A DNA stretch of 64,000 nt from Dendrobium chrysotoxum (taxonomy: Eukaryota > Streptophyta > Magnoliopsida > Asparagales > Orchidaceae), in assembly GCA_019925795.1 (NCBI GenBank), contig CM034300.1:73449021-73513020 (forward strand), written 5' to 3'. The notes under the pieces were generated by a model that worked only from the letters and a program-made list of their open reading frames with translations, did not search any database and was not told the origin of the DNA. This document shows positions 11,442 to 23,458 of the stretch, in pieces. The position numbers and the translations under genes were made by a program. Every line of letters starts with the position of its first letter. Positions within the stretch are counted from its first letter, which is position 1.

Positions 11442-12560
11442 TGGTCAATTGTATTGGTAGGTGGCTTGTACATGAATATGATGAGATAATATCATACTTA
11501 TATTTTCTTATTTTTGTTTACTAACTTCTTATAATTTTTTCCTTGTTCATATTATTTACTCTACAATACTAATTGATTTAATTTGCAAAGATTTTCAAAT
11601 TGAACATCTAACATGAGAAATTTTTTTGTACTGATTAAATATTTTCCCCATCCCCCACAACTTCATGTGCATCCTAAAAAGCTTTAGCATAAGCAAGGGA
11701 AATTGTAACAAAAGCACAACAATTTTATGGAATTACTAGAGTTTAGAAAGGTTAGAACTAGGTTTGATACTTGTTCTACTCATGAAAATAAAAAATAAAA
11801 AAAATCTAACTATCATTTTTTAAACTTCTTGCAAAAATATTTTGCTTACTTATGTTATTATATTTTTATTTTGTTCATACTATGTTGTTCAACAAGAAGG
11901 GTTATTTTTTATTCTAATGTTAGAATATGAACATGCAAAGTAAGGAATGCAAACAAGCTCATTTATAGTACACCTACGTGTGCTAGTTAACATAATAAAA
12001 TAAAGCAAGAACTCAATAGATCAAGGCTAACCATTGAAAAGTTTAAAAGACATCTATCTGCATTCAAATGATCAATTCAAAGTTTCATGTATTAATTTAT
12101 TCATGTGCCTCGTAAAGTCAAAGTGTGTGTGCATATGGAATAATTTCACATTCTTCATGCATTTTAAAGAATTATTCATTTCGCATAGTTTATAAACAAG
12201 GGATTTTTTAATGTAAGAATATGAGGAGCAACAATATTACAATATGTAAGTAATCATGCGAGATAGTCAACATATTCAAGCAAATTAAAATGTCAATATG
12301 TCAAGGCCAATCATGGTAAGATCAAATTCAAATATTCATGCATCAAACTATATCCCCTTCTTTTATTGATAATAAGTCTTGCACCCATAATGTCTTTCAT
12401 AATGATATCCAATATTTGCCTCCTTTTCATCTAGGTTAGTCTACTTCAATATTTTCATATATTATTTTGGATAAATTGATAGCTTCCTTTCATCTTTTAC
12501 TTATTACTAAACTTCTTCGTTCAAGGCCAACTTTGCAAGCAATTTTTTTTTTTTTTTTGC
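11442..12560. other. AT-rich intergenic DNA downstream of TPS copy A
   Basis: The first ~60 bp still match the region after the copy B stop (GGTCAATTGTATTGGT), which marks the end of the duplicated segment. The rest is AT-rich with no coding signature or repeat that I can name. Confidence 0.5.
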
Positions 12561-14842
12561 TTTAAGGGTATTTTGTTATTAGCGTAGGATTTATATTTCT
12601 CTTCTCAATCGTAAAAATGTATTGATGAAGTTTGATACCGTGGAAGACTATAGCTATGTTCTTATCTAGGATTTTGAATATTAAGGATTCCCTTATGAAG
12701 ATTAGTAAATGATCTCCACATTTACATTTTTTTCGTTGAAATTTCAATTAATCGAATATAAATGTATTTTCAACACCTTAGAACCTACATTTTTAATCAT
12801 GTTTTTTTGTTAGCACTATCTTCTTAATTTGGCAAACTTCTCCACACTAATGTTCCTATTGTTTCTCTAACCATCCGTTGCTAGAATTTTGGTTAAAGTA
12901 AATGCAATTCAATAATTCCTTAAATCTTATTGATTATTTTTAAGGAGCGTGGCTATAAACATAGAATAGCATTGGGAAAGTTTCCCAAGTTCTTTAATCA
13001 TTACTACTTATTTAGGCACGAGGATTCCTTATGCAACAAATTAATATTCACAAGAATAGCTCTATCAATAGCATTGATACCCATCATTAGTAGATTCAAT
13101 TCGTATCCCTAAAGTGATTCCTTTAAATATGAAATCTTCTGCCTTCATCTTCTCTTTCTTCATCACCAAGTCAACCTCTTGCTCTTGAGGCTGAATTAAC
13201 AAGTTTTATAAATCAAGATAAATAAAATAGTATTAATGAATTGTTTATATAAAATCTACTTCCATTTATAGATCATGAATTAGATATTTCTTTGATCCCA
13301 ATGATTTCTCATTAGAGGTCTTCTTTCATTAACTTCTCTTCCTCTAGAAATAGCACATCATAACCTTACTAATGACCACTTAAATCCACCAATAAATAAA
13401 ATTGCTCGCTATGTCTTAAGAGGTAAGATAAATCATACCTCTATATATTATAGAATCCGATATAAACATAACGACCTCTTAGATTTTTTAGCATACTTCA
13501 TAGCATATTCATTAAATAGGTATGGTTGAGGCAAAAACAAAAACATTAAAAGAAGGCCTCATATTTTGCTAGAGCATCACTTTACTTTTTAGAAAATAGC
13601 AACCCATCTGAATGAGAAACTAACTTAGATTAGTTTCATATTATGTTTGGATGGAGCTTTTTATCTTTATATATTTTGTTTTGATTTTATTATCCTTTAT
13701 TTTCTTTTTTTTCTTTGTGACTCAGACTCCCCTTTTCTATTTTTCTTTTTATTTCGGTGATGAAAATCTTAGTTTACTTAAAAATAATAATAATCCTTAA
13801 ATTCACTTGGCCTCCACTTAAGGCTTGCTTGGCCAACAAAGTAGCTCTCATCCAATTTCAAAAATTCATCCCTTAGTCTCTTTCATCCGAAGCCAAGTCC
13901 ATTAACATTTATATATGTTATATACACCATATAAAAAAATCCACCTCCATCCTTCCACCAACAATCCACTGACTACTATGTTACTCTTCTAAAGATTAGG
14001 CTAACTAGGTTGGAGTCTAGGAATCAATCCTAGAGACTTCCATAAAAAAGGACTAGATTGACCTTGAATGGGAGCCATGGAGCTAAAAAGTGATCCAAAT
14101 CAAGAGATCTTGCATACCAAAAAACAAGTCAATAGTTGATTGCAAGATGGAAGATATTGCATAAACCTTAAGAATTTTAAATAAACTTCAAAGAATTGAA
14201 TATAATCTGAGATTCTTTATTACTATCTACCATCATCATTGTGTTGCTTAAAATCAAGATACATTGAAGGGAAAGTGGGATGGCCCCATTGGCCATTGAA
14301 GGGGTGGGAATGGTGGCCATTGCAATTATAAATTAGAATACCTATAAATACATAAGAAAGAAGTAGGATAATTTTCAAGTGAATGGATCTAGTTTTATAT
14401 ATACCCTTTTAATTTAGATCACTATGGCACATGTGGGCTTAGAATTATGAATGATCTAGAGTATCATGATGATAAAATCATTTTGATTATATATTTACAA
14501 AATTAAGGCAATTCCATCCTAAATTTCATTTTTAAATGTTTTAGATCAGCCTTTAAAGTGTTTTGGCTTTTAGATTCTAAATCAAATTTTTTTGTCAAAT
14601 CAGATGAAATTTTTAGTAAAATATTAGTTTTCTTTACTTTAGGATATTGAAATATAAAAGTCTAAAAATATTGTGAGTCTTTAAAAAGTGAGCTCCTGAA
14701 AGTTCCAACATTAAAAAATTAGGTCTCAACCACCTGAAAATCAACATAGACCTCCCTTAGAGCTATGAACTAAATTATTTCTCATCAATCACACCTTCAT
14801 GAAAATGAAAACATTAAAATGTGCTAATTCTATATACGTAAA
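12561..14842. other. AT-rich intergenic DNA, possible copia traces
   Basis: No sustained reading frame. A few minus-strand pieces (near 13330-13500) faintly resemble the copia integrase/RT linker (YDVLFLE), but frames break constantly. I would not call an element from this alone. Confidence 0.3.
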
Positions 14843-14965
14843 AACTCTGGTGTCTCTTCTGAACAAAATACACCCTCTCTTTTATCTGTATAAATGTTGA
14901 ATCTTCATATAAAACTAAGACGCTAAACTTTATATTTCTCTGCCACCGCGAATATTCCAGAACGC
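14843..14965 (+). repeat. Dispersed LTR-like family B fragment
   Basis: Carries the family B order GGTGTCTCTT..ATAAAACTAAGACGCTAAAC..CTCTGCCACCG..GAATATTCCAGAACGCAAC. It matches 26200-26340 and, inverted, 62290-62400. A truncated piece. Confidence 0.5.
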
Positions 14966-15552
14966 AACACTTCTAATGGTAATGGAAGAGTACTCCTTCC
15001 TAAATTATAATCATGCCTAAAATATTGATGGAAACATCTTCCCAAAATTACAATCAAGGTAAGGAAGATTCAAAAGTCTTTTTACAGGATTTGAGAGCTC
15101 ATTAGGTGATGAGCCAATTAGCATTCAATAAAGACAACTAATGAGCCAACCCAAAAGCACCCCAACTCAGTACGAGCATAGCACAAATGAGTACATGCAC
15201 TCCTTAATACAAACACAAATGTGTTTCTTTTGCTAAACTTTTTTTCCAGAAATGAAAAATTGTTATATTTCCCCGATCCATACATCAGTTCATATCTTAG
15301 AAGCTGATATTCCTTTATTTAACGTTAATATTTGACCAGGCTAAACATACAGACTCATCAAACTTTCATTGCTACATGATCGAGAAGAGATTGTGACTGC
15401 CTCATGCCAACAAATTAGTTTGTCTAAAATATACAATTCCTCATGTTATAACACAGCCGATCATACTCCATAATCATTAAATTTATATTCCTCTATGTAG
15501 TTTTAGAGCTTCAAATACTCCAAATATCTCTAAATTGAAGTAGAACTACCAG

Positions 15553-18312
15553 TCATTCCTGTGTCTTTGGCCTGATGCACCCACAAATGCGTCCTCTCTT
15601 CCTTCCTTGTCCGACTCTCCATCCTTTGATATAGTCCCTCAGTAGCACCTGAGGCGTTCGATCACCCTCTTGGGTCCTTTTGCTCTCAACCTCTTCATCA
15701 AACTTGGCAAAAAAATAATGTATCTCCTGCATTTCTAGCTCTAACTTCTCAATCTGATCCATAACTATTAGCACCTGCTCCCAAACTTGCCTTTTGTCTA
15801 ACCACTCTGTCTTTTCACCATTAGATAAGTTCAAAGACTCTTCCAGCTTCTTCCTCAGCTTGTCATCAGTATCAACCAGAGATAAGATTCCTTCCTCGGC
15901 TTGTTTCAGCTTAGTTTGCATAGCATTATGTTCTGAACATTTCCGGCGTTCTCTTTTACCGGATATCTCCACCTTTGCCCTGAGTTCATGTGCAGTTGTT
16001 TTGAGAGCAGAGAGCTTCTCGGCACCCGTCGAAAGCCTTTCAATGACGCTTCTTTTCCACTCTACTGTGGACTTTTTCATCTCTGTAGACATCTCAAGTT
16101 TGTCAACACCTACCTCTTTCTCAGCAACGATTTCGGATGAATGCTCCTCACACCTGAAATCCTGCACTCCCTCTATACCATGACCATTAGAAACTGAATT
16201 GCTGTAGTCTCTCTCAGCAGTTTCCCATAATTTAAGCATCTGGTCCTCAGATTCAGTGCTCTGTTTCCTACTCAGCACAAGGGAATTTGAAACTTGATCA
16301 AGCTCAATATCTTTCATCAGCTGCCCATCCTTTCCCCCGGAGGTTTCCTTCCCTTGCTTCAGCTGCTTATCAGACGCCACCAGTTTTAACTCTTCAATTT
16401 CTCTTCTGGCAGACTCTAGGTTAGAAGCATATAGAAGCCTTTCATGTTTTAGCTGATTATTGATATGTAGCATCAACTTCTCCAGTCCTCCAATTTTAGA
16501 AACTAAGTTCTGCAGTTCCAAGGCTCCTGCAATGGTGCCAAGATCACCTATCCTTGTTTCATTGCTCTTCTCCACCTGAGGATCAGTTAAAAAAATATCC
16601 TGAAGAAAGCAAGGTACCCCAATGAAATATGATTGAAGTTACAACTTAGGCAAAAAAATGGTAGTTAAAACTCTTGATAACTCTTTACAAAAAGCTAGAA
16701 TTCACCAATTTGGGACTAGAAGACAAGTACTTCAAACAGGTTTCTGGTCTGCTTCCAAATTTGGCAAACGTCAAACAATCCTTAATTCAAGTTATCCAAT
16801 ACAAATTAAATATAAAAAATGAACTATTGCTGACTATTCAAAACTACAGTAATTTCAAAATATTACCTGGTCGTCACAAAGGTAAGCTAGTTGATGAGCT
16901 TGATTCTCCACAATAGCAATACCATCCTCCAGAAAAATAAATAGTGGTAAACATGAATTCCAAATGGCTTTAAGCTCTATATTCTCTTTCTCAAGATCAT
17001 CAAGCTTCTTCTGCAACTTGAATGCATGTGCATTCCTCAGTGAAATCTCCTCGATGAGCATCTCTCTTTGTACCAAAGCACAAATCTCAAGGCCATCATA
17101 TGCAAAGGCCCACTCAAACACCTTTTCTTCAAAAACTGCACCATTGACTGCAGAAACATGGATATTAATCAGTAAATTTGTAATTTCTCCCTCACATCTG
17201 TCAAGTTCACATTTTTTCTTCTGCAGCTCAGAAGACATGCACTGTTCCCTCTTCCGGAGCATTTCAATTTTAGCATTCAATCTATTTAACTCCTCATTAA
17301 GCATTCTATTTTCTTCATGAGTAGTAATAATCTCCACATCTTTACAGGCATGACCTTTCAACAGGCCTGCAACTTTTTCGTCAAATTGCAATTTCATCAT
17401 TTTGGCCTCATCCACCTTGTCATTTGCAGTGTCAAGTTTTGTACATAGTTTGGTAACCTGTACTTGTGTGCACTGAAGTTTCTGGTATGTTTCAAGAGCT
17501 CCATGCTTTTCTTTTTTAACAGATTCTCCCCATTTTCAACTTGAAGACTCGGTTCTTCAAAGGAATGTCTGGTTGTGAATAGATCAAATTCTAACATTGT
17601 TGTCCGACTTCTTAACTCTTCCACCACGATAAGTAAGTCCTCCTTAATCCTCTTGTTCTCTTTTTCCGCAACTTTCAAATTCTCTTCTCTTTCTCTGATC
17701 TCCCTCTCATGGTCATTCTTGACTGCAACAAGAACCAATTGCATCTTCAAGTAGCTTTAAAGACTGCAGGTTTTGTGCATTTGAACTATTAAAGAACAAG
17801 TAGAGGTGCTCCAATGCCACTGCCTCTTCAAGTAAAATGTTATTTTCCTCTTCCAAAGCACCCTTTTCCCCCCTCAAATTAGAAAAGTCCTCTGACATAT
17901 CTGATAACAAACTACAAAGAGACTCCAGCTCAGCCTTTAATGATTCATTAGTTCGCTCTTTTTCGTTCACATCTTGCCCTAGTTTTGCACACCTCTCAAA
18001 GAGTAGATCTTGGTCCCTCTGAAAAACAAGTAGTTGACCGTCCATTCTTCCAAGTTCCTGACCAAGAATAACTTTTTCCATGGTATTTTGTTTTAGAAAG
18101 GTGTGACAAACTGATAGTTCCATATGAAGAAGTTGATTTTCATCATTGGAATTTGAAATGCAAGCAAGCAGATTATTTATTTCTCCCAGAACGGTTTCCA
18201 GAAAAACATCTTCATTTCCATCTGTATTCAATAGCTTCTTGTTGATATCAAGTGATTCCAGTAAAAGATTAATCCCATCCATCAGCCTTGCATTATGACA
18301 ACAATTAAACAT
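15553..18312 (-). pseudogene. NETWORKED1-like (NET1) 3' gene fragment
   Basis: Minus-strand coiled-coil coding sequence. The last exon (16575-15553, 340 codons, open) ends with VLLRDYIKGWR, a basic stretch and CGCIRP, the conserved carboxy end of plant NET1 actin-associated proteins; it also has the QLMKDIELDQVS, DQMLKLWETAE and EKEVGVDKLEMS blocks typical of that family. An intron 16866-16576 (donor GTAATA, acceptor CCTCAG) joins it to the previous exon in phase 0. That exon (18312-16867) contains a NET1-like block ENNILLEEAVALEHL but has two frameshifts, near 17730 and near the A-run at about 17510. The amino-terminal NAB actin-binding domain and most of the long coiled coil are missing. 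Family members link actin to membranes; this copy is truncated and broken. The ATG at 18312 is probably fortuitous. Confidence 0.8.
16576..16866 (-). other. Intron of NET1-like pseudogene
   Basis: 291 bp, AT-rich, with GT donor at 16866-16865 and AG acceptor at 16577-16576 on the minus strand. It keeps frame between LCDDQ and VEKSNETR. Confidence 0.75.
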
Positions 18313-18403
18313 GGAAAAACTTGAAACTGAGAAAAATAACCCCTCTCATGACTATTATTTTAGTTAGGCTAATTACCATTTATATATATATGATTAGTAT
18401 TCT

Positions 18404-18406
<3 letters not shown>

Positions 18407-18459
<53 letters not shown>
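18407..18459. repeat. (TA)n microsatellite
   Basis: About 26 AT units. It marks the junction between the NET1-like fragment with its short flank and the LTR block at 18461. Confidence 0.95.
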
Positions 18460-18462
<3 letters not shown>

Positions 18463-18712
18463 TTGTTGCAGGCTAGAATATACGCGGCGATAGAGTTAGA
18501 ATTCTACATCTTAGCGTTGCAAGGATATCCAGCCCATACATAGAGAACACAAGATTTTTATGTAGAAAATCCTAGAAAAGTGAAAAACCACGGGGCCTGG
18601 CCTAGTTGAAATGATTCCACTAGAACTTAAGTATGTTACAGTAGGCTGACTCGCCTCCAAGGACGATCAGATTACAAGTATCAACTGTATGGTAGAAGTC
18701 CGACATCACTCT

Positions 18713-19165
18713 GGTGGAACTTCAGGGTCAACCGGTGATCTGGCAGAATTTTAGGCTTCAAGTGATGGTCTGGTAGAACTTTGGGCCTTAGGTGGTTGTC
18801 TGGCAGAACTCTGGGCATCAGGTGGTGATACGGAAGAAGTCAGCGCCTCAGGTGGTAGTCTGGCGAAGCTAAGGATGTCAGGTGGTGATCTGACAGAGCT
18901 CAAGGCTTCAGGTGGTGATCCGACGAAGCGCAGGGCGTCAGGCGGTGGTCCGGCTGAGCTCAGGGCATCAGGCGGTGGTTCGGCGGAGCTGAAGACGTCA
19001 GGTGGTGGTCTGGCGAAGCTCAGGGCGTCAAGCGGTGGTCCGGCAGAGCTGAGAACGTCAGGTGGTGGTCCGACGGAGCTCAGGGTATCAGGCGGTGGTC
19101 CGGTGGAGCTGAGGACTTTAGGTGGTGGTCCGGCGGAGCTCAGGGCATCAGGCGGTGATTTGGGG
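18713..19165. repeat. 30-bp minisatellite, about 15 units
   Basis: Tandem units with consensus near AGCTCAGGGCGTCAGGCGGT plus GGTCCGGCGG. Because the unit is 30 bp, frames stay open on both strands: + gives Gly-rich 10-residue repeats (GGGPAELRAS) from an ATG at 18875, and - gives Pro-rich repeats (SSAGPPPDAL) with no ATG start. I regard both frames as by-products of the repeat. It is much more GC-rich than its surroundings. Confidence 0.9.
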
Positions 19166-19271
19166 GAACTTTGGCGGTGGTCGAGGAGGAGCAAGGAGGC
19201 AAGAGCGATCTCCGATCTCTCTCTTTTCTCCTTAGGATTTGGAGGGTCCTTTTTCAAGAGGAGAGGGGGCT

Positions 19272-19281
19272 CTATTTATAG
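19272..19281 (-). promoter_or_regulatory. TATA box of LTR-like block
   Basis: CTATAAATAG on the minus strand. The same position in the family A copy at 27447-27456 reads ATTATAAATAGACACC. Conservation in two copies supports a real promoter element. Confidence 0.5.
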
Positions 19282-20022
19282 ATTTCTGAAGTGGCATGAC
19301 CCGTAAATAGGAGGAAAAGCAAGGGTAATTGGGGAGTGATTTGAATGGACGACCGATGTTGAATCCCTTGATTGTGGACCGTTTGTTGGACATTTCAATG
19401 TCTTAGTGATATTAGAATTTTGTAATTTTGGGCTCGTTGGATTTGTCTCGTCGAGCCGCTCGATTCGACTATAAGCATGTCATGTTTGGAAACCGTTTGG
19501 TAATTCAAATTGTATTTTGAACCATCCAAAAGCGCTTCGGGCCCTTGATTTGGAATAATTTGGGCTTAGATTGAGTCGAATTTGGTGTCGTTGGGTTCGT
19601 ATTTCTGAGACGTTCAGTTCGACTATAAGTTTGCTGAAATAAGAGTTTGGATGGTCCAAATTTTAATTTTCGAAGTTTCCAACTTGATTTTGCCTCGAGA
19701 TTCGTGCCCAATCAAGATAATTTTTCGATGATGTATCAAGTATGCTTATAATTTAATTATTGTTGCTACATTTTATACGGGACATAGTTGTAGTATAAGA
19801 CATAATTCGGGCTACTGCTATTTGCTAATTTTCTCATGCCTGAGTTATATATCTCCCTTAGTTACGACATTGGAAGCCTTTGGTGAGGATTAGTGGTTGC
19901 TGGTGTATTCTTGGTGCTTTTGATTGAGAAATTTAGGTTGCTTCTTGGAGATCTTCAGCATCAAGTGGTTGCTATGATGGATTTTATTGGAAATCAAGGT
20001 TGCTTCTCTTCTTCTCAACTAA

Positions 20023-20141
20023 GGCTTCGTTTGGGCGGATTTTTTATTGCTTCCTAAAACGGAGTTTTAGTTAAAAAAAATTAATTTTTATATTAAAACT
20101 CCATTTTAGGAAGCAATAAAAAAGCCGTCCCAAACGAAGCC
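20023..20141. mobile_element. Tourist-like MITE, copy 3
   Basis: 119 bp with ends GGCTTCGTTTGGGCGG / CCGTCCCAAACGAAGCC, TAA at 20020-20022 and TAA at 20142-20144. The right TAA is shared with the next MITE. Confidence 0.85.
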
Positions 20142-20144
20142 TAA

Positions 20145-20241
20145 GACTTCGTTTGAGACGACTTTCTTATTGCTTATTAAAGCAGCTTTCCAGTATAAAA
20201 ATTTTATTTTTTTTTACTAAAAAGCGGCTCCAAACGATGCC
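20145..20241. mobile_element. Tourist-like MITE, copy 4 (abutting copy 3)
   Basis: 97 bp, ends GACTTCGTTTGAGACG / CTCCAAACGATGCC, TAA at 20142-20144 and 20242-20244. It is internally shortened and sits directly against copy 3 with a single intervening TAA. Confidence 0.8.
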
Positions 20242-20560
20242 TAAGTTTATATTTTAATCGTTGTATTTTAAACAGAGATATTTTATCAAGAAATAAAACA
20301 TCGAACACATTTCTCTAATTTCACATATAATGAGACATAAAATAAAATTTCTTATATATTTGAACTATGTTCAAATTTTTAAGTTCAAGAAAGGGCTTAT
20401 TTGAGTGCTTGAAGTTATAATTCATAATTTAAAATAGAAAAATTCAAAAAAAACATTTAACATTTGATATTCACTTTTAAAATGACTTACAAAAATCATA
20501 TTTTAAATATATATTTACAAGAAATGAAATAAGCTCTAAATTAAATCCTTTAGCTCGAAT

Positions 20561-21255
20561 ATAATTGATAGGGGTGTCAAGTTTTGCACGACCCGAAACC
20601 CTACCCGGACTTGACTCGGAAAAATTTGGGTTTGGGTCGACCCGCTTATGAAATGGGTCGGGTTCGGGTTTGGATTTTTGACCCGTTTGAAAAACGGGTC
20701 GGGTTCGGGTTGACCTGACAACCCGGAGTTGACCCGGGTTCGCGTCATGCCACCGCTGTCGAGTCTGTGGCCTTCGCGTCTAGCCACGTCGCCTAGTTCC
20801 CATCGCGTCATGCTGCACAGCCGCAGCCTCACAGACCGCGCTAGGCCGTTTGATCCGACGCAGGCCGCTTGCTGCTTCGCCTCGCCATGCCGCAGCCTCG
20901 TAGACTGTGCTAGGGTTAGATCCGATGAAGGCCACTCCGTCACAGGCCGCTCCACCACTCTGGCGCTCTGCAGCTTCAGCACTTTGCTGCTCCGCCTCAA
21001 CCAGTCGACCTCGCCCAGCGGCCAGGCCCTATGCTGCTACACCTGCGTGAGTTGAGTTGCGACTCAAGGAATGCGCCCGTGGGTTCGCGGGTCGGGTCGG
21101 GTAAACCTGGTAGCCCGCGCGGGTCGGGTCTAGGTTGAAAATCCGGACCCATTTGGCTAAACGGGTCGGGATCAGGTCAACACGTTTATGTCCGGGTCAA
21201 CTCAGTTGGACCCAAACCCGACATGTTGACCCGAATTGGCACCCCTATTAATTGA
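20561..21255. mobile_element. hAT-type element with GC-rich core
   Basis: A 679-bp element (20569-21247) with terminal inverted repeats TAGGGGTGTCAA / TTGGCACCCCTA, flanked by 8-bp near-duplications ATAATTGA (20561-20568) and TTAATTGA (21248-21255), the hAT hallmark. Subterminal regions are rich in GGGTCGGG and CGACCCG words. The centre (about 20735-21060) is strikingly GC-rich with an internal ~69-bp tandem duplication (GCCGCAGCCTC..GACTG.GCTAG). There is no transposase. The core may be captured host sequence, as its composition differs from everything around it. Confidence 0.75.
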
Positions 21256-21314
21256 TTTGAGTTTATCACTATTTTAATTATTTAATACATCTATATTTTT
21301 GTCATAAAAAACTG

Positions 21315-21318
<4 letters not shown>

Positions 21319-21370
<52 letters not shown>
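21319..21370. repeat. (TA)n microsatellite
   Basis: About 26 units, 70 bp beyond the hAT element. Confidence 0.95.
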
Positions 21371-21373
<3 letters not shown>

Positions 21374-21436
21374 GCAAAAAATATAAAAATTATATTGATA
21401 ATTAGATAATTTTTAGCATGTCTATAGATGCTTAAG

Positions 21437-21800
21437 TAGGTGTAACGGGATACAATCAATCACTGATGGGGCCTTGGAGGAGAAGTGAAATGTTCTTCAA
21501 ATCCTTAATTTGAAAGTCATGAGAATTAAATAAAACATAATAGTTAGATTGAGTTGTTTGATAGGTAAGAGGTTATGAGGTAGATTAGGAACATCATATG
21601 AAGGTTTTTTTTTTAAATAATTTTTTTATAAAAAAGTTAAAACCCATTGTAGGAGTAGCTTACTTGACAATGTAAGAAGAAAATCTTAACCGGTGGCAGC
21701 TACTGGCAAAGAAAACCTTGATCGGTGGCAGCTATAGGCAATGTCTAACCATTTCCAACAGAAAACTGTTGATGTCCTTGAAACAGCTGAACTCATTGTA
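21437..21800 (-). pseudogene. Copia GAG-pre-integrase fragment
   Basis: The minus strand reads FQIKDLKNISLLLQGPISD, a stop, then LYPVT, the region just before the copia integrase zinc finger. Short and broken; the rest of the element is absent. Confidence 0.6.
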
Positions 21801-21825
21801 GCTGAGACGAATCAGACTTTTAGTT

Positions 21826-22920
21826 GGTCAATGGTGGTCATGAGAACAATCTTGGGTGATGATGGTTAAAGGTCCATAATCAAGTAATGGTGGTTAAAAG
21901 ATCTTAGTCGGGTGATGGTAGTCCAAGGACTATAGTCGAGTGATAGTTATCGGGGGATCATAATTGGGCAAGGGTGATTGGGGAAGTGAAATTGGGAGAT
22001 GATGGTTGAAGGACTGTAGTGGGTGACGACAATCAAAGGATTGTAATAAGGCAAAAGTGGTCATATGGCCATAGCCATGCAATGATAATCAAATGAATAC
22101 AGCCGGGGGATGATAGAAGGATCCAAGTGGGGCAATTGCAATCAGAGGATTGTAGTTGGCGACAATGGTTATAGGATCATAGTCAGGCAGAAGTGGTCGG
22201 AGTATTGCAATCGAGCAATGGTAGTTTGAGGAACGTAGCCAAGCCACAATGCTCGATAGACCATAGTTTGACAATAGTAGTGAGGTTTATATTTGGATCA
22301 TCATTGCTTAATTAAGATCCTCCAATCACTATCGCCCAACTATGACATTGTGACATGAGTTGCTTGATAGTGGTCTCTCAATTAATGTCAACTGACCACG
22401 GTCCACCGATTATACAGTCTTCCAATAGTTATTTTCCAACTATGATCCTCCAGCTATCAATGCCCAATTACAGTCCTCTAAACTCCATCACCCATCTATG
22501 GTTTCCCAACAACTTTCACTTGACTACAGTGATCGAATCAATGCCATCAGTCCTCCAGCCACCATCGCTCAACTATCATCTTTTTATCATTGTCACCTGA
22601 CTATAGTTCTTCAACAGCCATTATCAGATTATGGTTTTGAAACAATTGTTTTCCGATTATTATTTTGCACCACCATCACTTAATGAGAATTGTGTGACCA
22701 CTATCATTTGACTATGCTCTTACAACCATCACTTTCCGACTGCCGTCCTTTGACCACTATCTTACGACTATGGTCCTCCAAACATCATCAGCACACTGAG
22801 TCCTCAGACCATCGTCCCCCATGTATGACCCTTCGACCAACATCACCCTACTACAGTCTTCCAATTATTGTCATCTAATCCTCCCACCATTGTCGTCAGT
22901 TACAACCCAATAAACAATGA
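21826..22920. repeat. Inverted 28-bp minisatellite (giant foldback), copy 1
   Basis: The left arm (21826-22310) is degenerate G-rich 28-bp units (GGGTGATGGTAGTCCAAGG then ACTATAGTC). The right arm (22310-22920) is the same unit in reverse complement (CCACTATC..GACTATGGTCCTCC). Reading frames within are by-products. The arms could pair over hundreds of bases, imperfectly. Confidence 0.8.
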
Positions 22921-23458
22921 CACTTGGCTACACCAACATCTGTTAACTTCATCATTTATCATTGTAATATTTTTATATCATTTAAATATACTAAAAATAT
23001 CATAGGCCAATTTTTTTAGTCCATTAACTAAAATTGGATCCATTTTCTTTCTTTATATATCTATGCCTAAGCCCAATTTGTTTTTTGAAAGTTGAATCTC
23101 ATTGTTTAAATTACATATAAATCTCTTTTAATGAAGAAGAGAGAAACTAGTCTGGATGGAGTACTGAAGTGTGTGCTTATATAATTGTTGAAATAGTTGG
23201 GCAAACTATTTGATCATGTCTTGTTCTAATCTTAATCAAATAGAGTTCAAGCGGTTATGTTTGAACTTTATTTGAATCATATTATGATCTTGATTGAATT
23301 TTTTTTTTTTTTGAATAACAAAGATTAATATTCGATTAGGATATGATGAATATTTGGTAATGGATCAAACTTTTATTAGAAAGATCTCAACCTTGTTTGA
23401 TGTTTGCTTGAACATTGTTTTAATGTGATTCAAATTAAATTGGGTTGGGGGAGACTTA

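Larger units (their letters stand above)
18461..19740 (-). repeat. LTR-like block (families A and B) containing a minisatellite
   Basis: On the minus strand: family A sequence (19720-19285), TATA box (19281-19272), a 30-bp minisatellite (about 19165-18713), then family B (18625-18461) ending GCAACAATACT. Family A recurs at 26990-27470 (+) and 47640-47944 (+ orientation of the same segment); family B recurs as listed for 2500-2895. A TATA box followed by a leader and a conserved tail suggests a retrotransposon LTR. No coding region is attached. Confidence 0.6.

Noticed and set aside
15794..16183. 129-codon + strand frame, Ser-rich
   Set aside because: Antisense shadow of the NET1-like last exon, which matches a known family in the other direction. 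Likewise 16964-17320 and 17837-18022.
18875..19306. Gly-rich repeat protein as a real gene
   Set aside because: Explained by a 30-bp minisatellite inside an LTR-like block. No flanking gene structure is seen, and the opposite strand is equally open.
20536..21055. Two overlapping frames of 154 (-) and 108 (+) codons
   Set aside because: Both lie inside the hAT element. Openness on both strands follows from high GC content; neither has a recognisable domain.
22355..22878. Three frames rich in Ser, Pro and Leu
   Set aside because: They are read-through of degenerate 28-bp units in the C-rich arm. The same applies to 28993-29286 and 62705-62920.
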